Positions 61,325-64,000 of a DNA stretch of 64,000 bases are shown here, one piece after another (position 1 is the first letter of the stretch; the number at the start of each line of letters is the position of its first letter). Under the pieces are notes generated by a model. That model ran no database searches and had not been told where the DNA came from. It was given only the letters and a program-made list of their open reading frames with translations. The DNA is taken from assembly GCA_963700895.1 (NCBI GenBank), contig CAVOZI010000012.1, positions 124,001 to 188,000 of the forward strand, given 5' to 3'. Position numbers and translations under genes: made by a program. This DNA comes from Anderseniella sp963700895. Its GTDB lineage: Bacteria; Pseudomonadota; Alphaproteobacteria; Rhizobiales; Aestuariivirgaceae.

Positions 61325-62252
61325 TCAATGCCGGTTGGTATGAGCGTGCAGATTGCAACTTTGAGGACCTGTTTGATTTCCAGGATGACCTCGTCGCAAA
61401 GATCGTTTCGAGTGTAGCTGGTCAGATAGAACGACAGGTCGAAGCGACTGCTCAGAGAAAACGTCCCAATGACCTGGAAGCTTATGAATGTTTCATTCGT
61501 GGTCTATCGCATCACCGTATTGGTGGCGTCACCAAAGAAAATGCAGAACAGGCGGTGTACTGGTTTGATGAAGCCCTGAAGCGAGACCCGGGGTATGGAC
61601 GTGTCCACGCATGGAGGGCGTGTGCTGTTGCCACCGTGGCAGAATGGACCGGTGAAGACGTATGGCAAGAGCTGGTTGAATCAGGAAAACGTGCAATTGA
61701 GCTTGACGAGACAGATGCTGAAAGCCATCGGATCGCCGGTTCACTTGCGATCTACAGTCGAGATTTCGAGCGGGCCAAATATCACTTCAATCGCGCTATA
61801 GAGCTTAACCCCAATCACGCGTTTATCGTGGGTCGAATGGGCGAACTTCACAATTTTCTGGGAGACGGAGAGTTCTGCTCTCAAGTATCAAAAACGTGCC
61901 AAGATACTTGATCCGTTCTTGCCCGAGTATTGCCGCGAGCTGGAGGCAGTAGCGTACTATTTGATGAAAGACTATGAAGCTTGCTATCGCGTAGTGGACG
62001 AATTCATCCGACCAACACGCCGGGCAGCTGCTTACCGTGCCGCGGCTGCTACTCATATGCATGATGAGGGCACCCTTGGCAAAGCGGTTAGGGCCCTTCT
62101 GCTGCTCGATCCCAATTTTGAGCCACATCAGTTCATTGAGACGGAGTTCTACAAGGACCGGGCAATAGCAAAAAGCTTGGAAGCAGAATTGAACGAAGCT
62201 TTGGAGACAGCTTCCCTTCGCCGGACAGGATAATCGTATCGCGTTAGCTCCG

Positions 62253-63997
62253 TCACTCCTCATAGGATTCCACAGCACTCAGAAGCTCCGCGTAGAGATC
62301 GTGAAGTTTCTGTGGGAACGGCATCGCCTCAAGGTACTTCGCGATGGTGAAGTCCGGCTGCCTGGCGACAAGTTCCCGCAACACCTCCCGGGCTTCTGAA
62401 AGGCGGCCTGCCCCTGACAACGCGGTCATCAAAGGACGGCGAATCCAGTTGGCAGATGGTCGTTCGCGCAGAGCACGTTGGAATTCAGCGACCGATTCCT
62501 CGTGCCGCCCCAAGGAAAGGAGCGCCGCGCCCATACCCACGTGGTTGTTGAAGTGGATCGGGTCCAGTGGGCTGAGGCGGAGTGCCTTCTCGAAGCGATC
62601 CAACGCCCTCTGTCCGTTATTGGTGTAGACATCGACCCACGCAAGCCGGCTCCATGCCCAGGCGGAGTTGGGGTCTAGCGCAATGGCGCGTTCCAGAATG
62701 AGCCGCGCAGTCTCTTGGTGTCTGGCAATACTTTGCACCGCACCCAAGACTGTAAGCACAAGTGGATCGTCACCGCTGCCCTGGGCGGCAAGCTCAGCGC
62801 ACCGCAGTGCCTCAGTAATGCTGCCAGCATGGTCGTTGGTCCAGTTGTAGACGGCGAATTGCGCATGACACCAGGCGGTGAGCGCCAGCGCCATAGGGTA
62901 ATCCGGATCCGCCGCCAGCGCCTTCTGAAGGAGTTCCAGCGCCCGGATTGCTTCTCTTTGATCCAGCATCCAGACGTGACGCATGGCGCGCATCGTGTAG
63001 TCGTAGGCGTTGAGGTCTTGCGGAGCCTTTCGACCCGTTCGCTCCACCTCCGCCAACCGTATCGACGGCTGGATCGCGCCGGCCACCTGTTCGGTTATCC
63101 GGTCCTGCAAATCGAAAATATCTTCGAGTGCGCCGTCGTATTTCTCTGCCCAGATGTGCGCCCCGCCCGCCGTCTCGATCAACTGTACGGTGATCCTGAC
63201 CCGGTTGCCGGCTCGTTGCACGGAGCCTTCCAGAACATAGGCGACGCCAAGTTCGCGGCCTATGTCACGAATATTCATCGGCTGCCCCTTGTAGGCGAAG
63301 GCTGAGTTGCGGGCGATGACGAAGAAGCTGCGAATGCGCGATAGCGCGGCGGTGATGGACTCGACCACACCGTCGGCAAAATACTCCTGCTCCGGATCGC
63401 CGGACATGTTGTCGAAGGGCAGCACCGCTACCGAAGGCTTGTCGGGAAGCGGCGGCGCAGCCATCGTCCTTGTGGATTTGGCAGGGGACGGGACACCTGC
63501 GGGGTCCCACAGCCAGACCTGGATTGGACGGTCGATGTTCTTCAGCTCGCGCAGACCCCCGTCGCGGAATTCCGCTCCGATCCGGCCCACCACAATTCCC
63601 GCACAGCGCCGGAAAGGGCGACGCCACCAGGCTCCGCCACCGCCTCCAGTCGCGCAGCGATGTTCACCCCGTCGCCCAGGATGTCACCATCCTCGATCAC
63701 CACATCGCCAACATTGATGCCTATGCGAAAACGCAGACGTTCTTCGCTAGCCGCCAAGGTCGACTGTACAGACATGGCGCAGCCCATCGCATCCACTGCG
63801 GAAGGGAACTCGACCAAGAGTCCGTCCCCCGTGGTCTTGACGATGCGCCCGCCATGCTCGGCGATCGCTGGGTCGAATACTTCCTTGCGCACGGTGCGCA
63901 GGGCTGCCAGCGTGCCGGCCTCGTCGGCCGACATCATACGCGAGTAGCCAACAAGGTCGGCTGCGAGGATTGCCACGAGTTTTCGTTCAATGCGCAT
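62253..63997 (-). pseudogene. class III cyclase with TolB-like and TPR regions, frameshifted
   Basis: From the ATG at 63997 the first frame encodes the cyclase domain (AILAADLVGYSRMMSADEAG; KTTGDGLLVEFPS; INVGDVVIEDGDILGDGVNI) up to GVALSGAV. Near 63597 one base shifts the frame, and VVGRIGAEFRDGGLRELKNI continues in the second frame, with the TolB-like part (SVAVLPFDNMSGDPEQEYFA), GAHIWAEKYDGALEDIFDLQ and TPR helices to 62253. The combined length of about 580 residues is the family's usual size. It may be a true mutation or a sequence error; the domain is otherwise perfectly preserved. It converges on the previous pseudogene. Confidence 0.88.
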
Positions 63998-64000
63998 GCT

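Larger units (their letters stand above)
60180..61340 (+). mobile_element. IS630-family insertion sequence, copy 3 (1161 bp)
   Basis: Opposite orientation to copies 1 and 2, flanked by TGA (60177-60179 and 61341-61343), inserted in a cyclase gene. Nearly identical to copy 2, so the two moved recently. Confidence 0.96.
59305..62233 (+). pseudogene. class III cyclase with TPR tail, split by IS630 copy 3 and frameshifted
   Basis: The 5' part (59305-60179) encodes the cyclase domain (STIMAADVVSYSARMREDET, FNRAGDGFLLEFSS, IGIHLADIVVDGDDLLGDGV) and the TolB-like region (VIPFKNMSNDPEQEYFADGL) to GDQLWT. Removing the IS and one TGA joins it in frame to ERADCNFEDLFDFQDDLV after 61340, as in homologues. 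TPR helices follow (AEQAVYWFDEALKRDPGYGR). A second lesion near 61870 shifts the frame by one base (GDGE then SALKYQKRAKILDPFLPEYC) and the gene ends at 62233. The intact ancestor had about 580 residues. Two independent lesions argue for a dead gene. Confidence 0.92.

Noticed and set aside
61919..62233. Independent small gene
   Set aside because: It starts at TTG without a ribosome site and continues the TPR part of the cyclase after a one-base shift.
1..64000. CRISPR array or restriction/defence island
   Set aside because: No regularly spaced short repeats were found by eye, and no cas, restriction or toxin-antitoxin genes were recognised.

Overview
The window looks like an alphaproteobacterial chromosome, most likely of the Rhizobiales (Hyphomicrobiales) type. 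The evidence is high-GC coding, SRPBCC/CoxG and PrtD-type secretion genes, a quaternary-amine (betaine) catabolic cluster, several class III cyclases, and intergenic palindromes of the rhizobial kind. No species call is possible from sequence alone.

Layout. (1) 1-4.6 kb, core-like: a methyltransferase fragment, an SRPBCC protein with a Lys/Ala-rich tail, and a type I secretion ATPase plus its HlyD adaptor. (2) 4.70-29.21 kb: a genomic island integrated in tRNA-Lys(TTT). Its last 47 bp are repeated exactly at 29160-29206, beside a tyrosine integrase. A P4-like module (HTH regulator, small ORF, Prim-Pol/D5 helicase) is next to the integrase. The cargo is two sulfatases, an Asp-nucleophile alpha/beta hydrolase, an SphA-like porin, a DUF3604 PHP-like protein, a TPR protein, PPOX, DUF4242 and nitronate monooxygenase genes, and HxlR and Crp regulators, with IS3 and IS256 remains. 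(3) 29.2-41.8 kb, a patchwork accessory region: an IS630 element, a chromate efflux gene with a frameshifted rhodanese/ChrB partner, a low-GC frameshifted NRPS-like A-T-TE gene, and a DUF5681/secreted-protein/serine-recombinase module that also occurs, rearranged, at 12.1-13.8 kb inside the island. (4) 41.8-54.7 kb, intact and operonic: an amino-acid/betaine-type ABC transporter, a Rieske oxygenase, an RpiR regulator, a dimethylglycine-dehydrogenase-like flavoprotein, an MDR oxidoreductase, two enolase-superfamily epimerases and a class III aminotransferase. Together these look like import, epimerisation, demethylation and onward catabolism of a betaine. (5) 54.7-64 kb: four class III cyclase loci. 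One is fused to a GFA zinc domain and frameshifted, one is intact, one is split by IS630 and also frameshifted, and one is frameshifted.

The most notable items are three 1161-bp IS630-family copies flanked by 3-bp TNA duplications (removal restores the reading frame in two host genes), the duplicated DUF5681-recombinase module with its inverted-repeat sites, a dispersed intergenic repeat, the sulfatase/DUF3604 cargo cluster, and the cyclase-GFA fusion. Frameshifts are concentrated in the accessory parts and absent from the two core-like parts.
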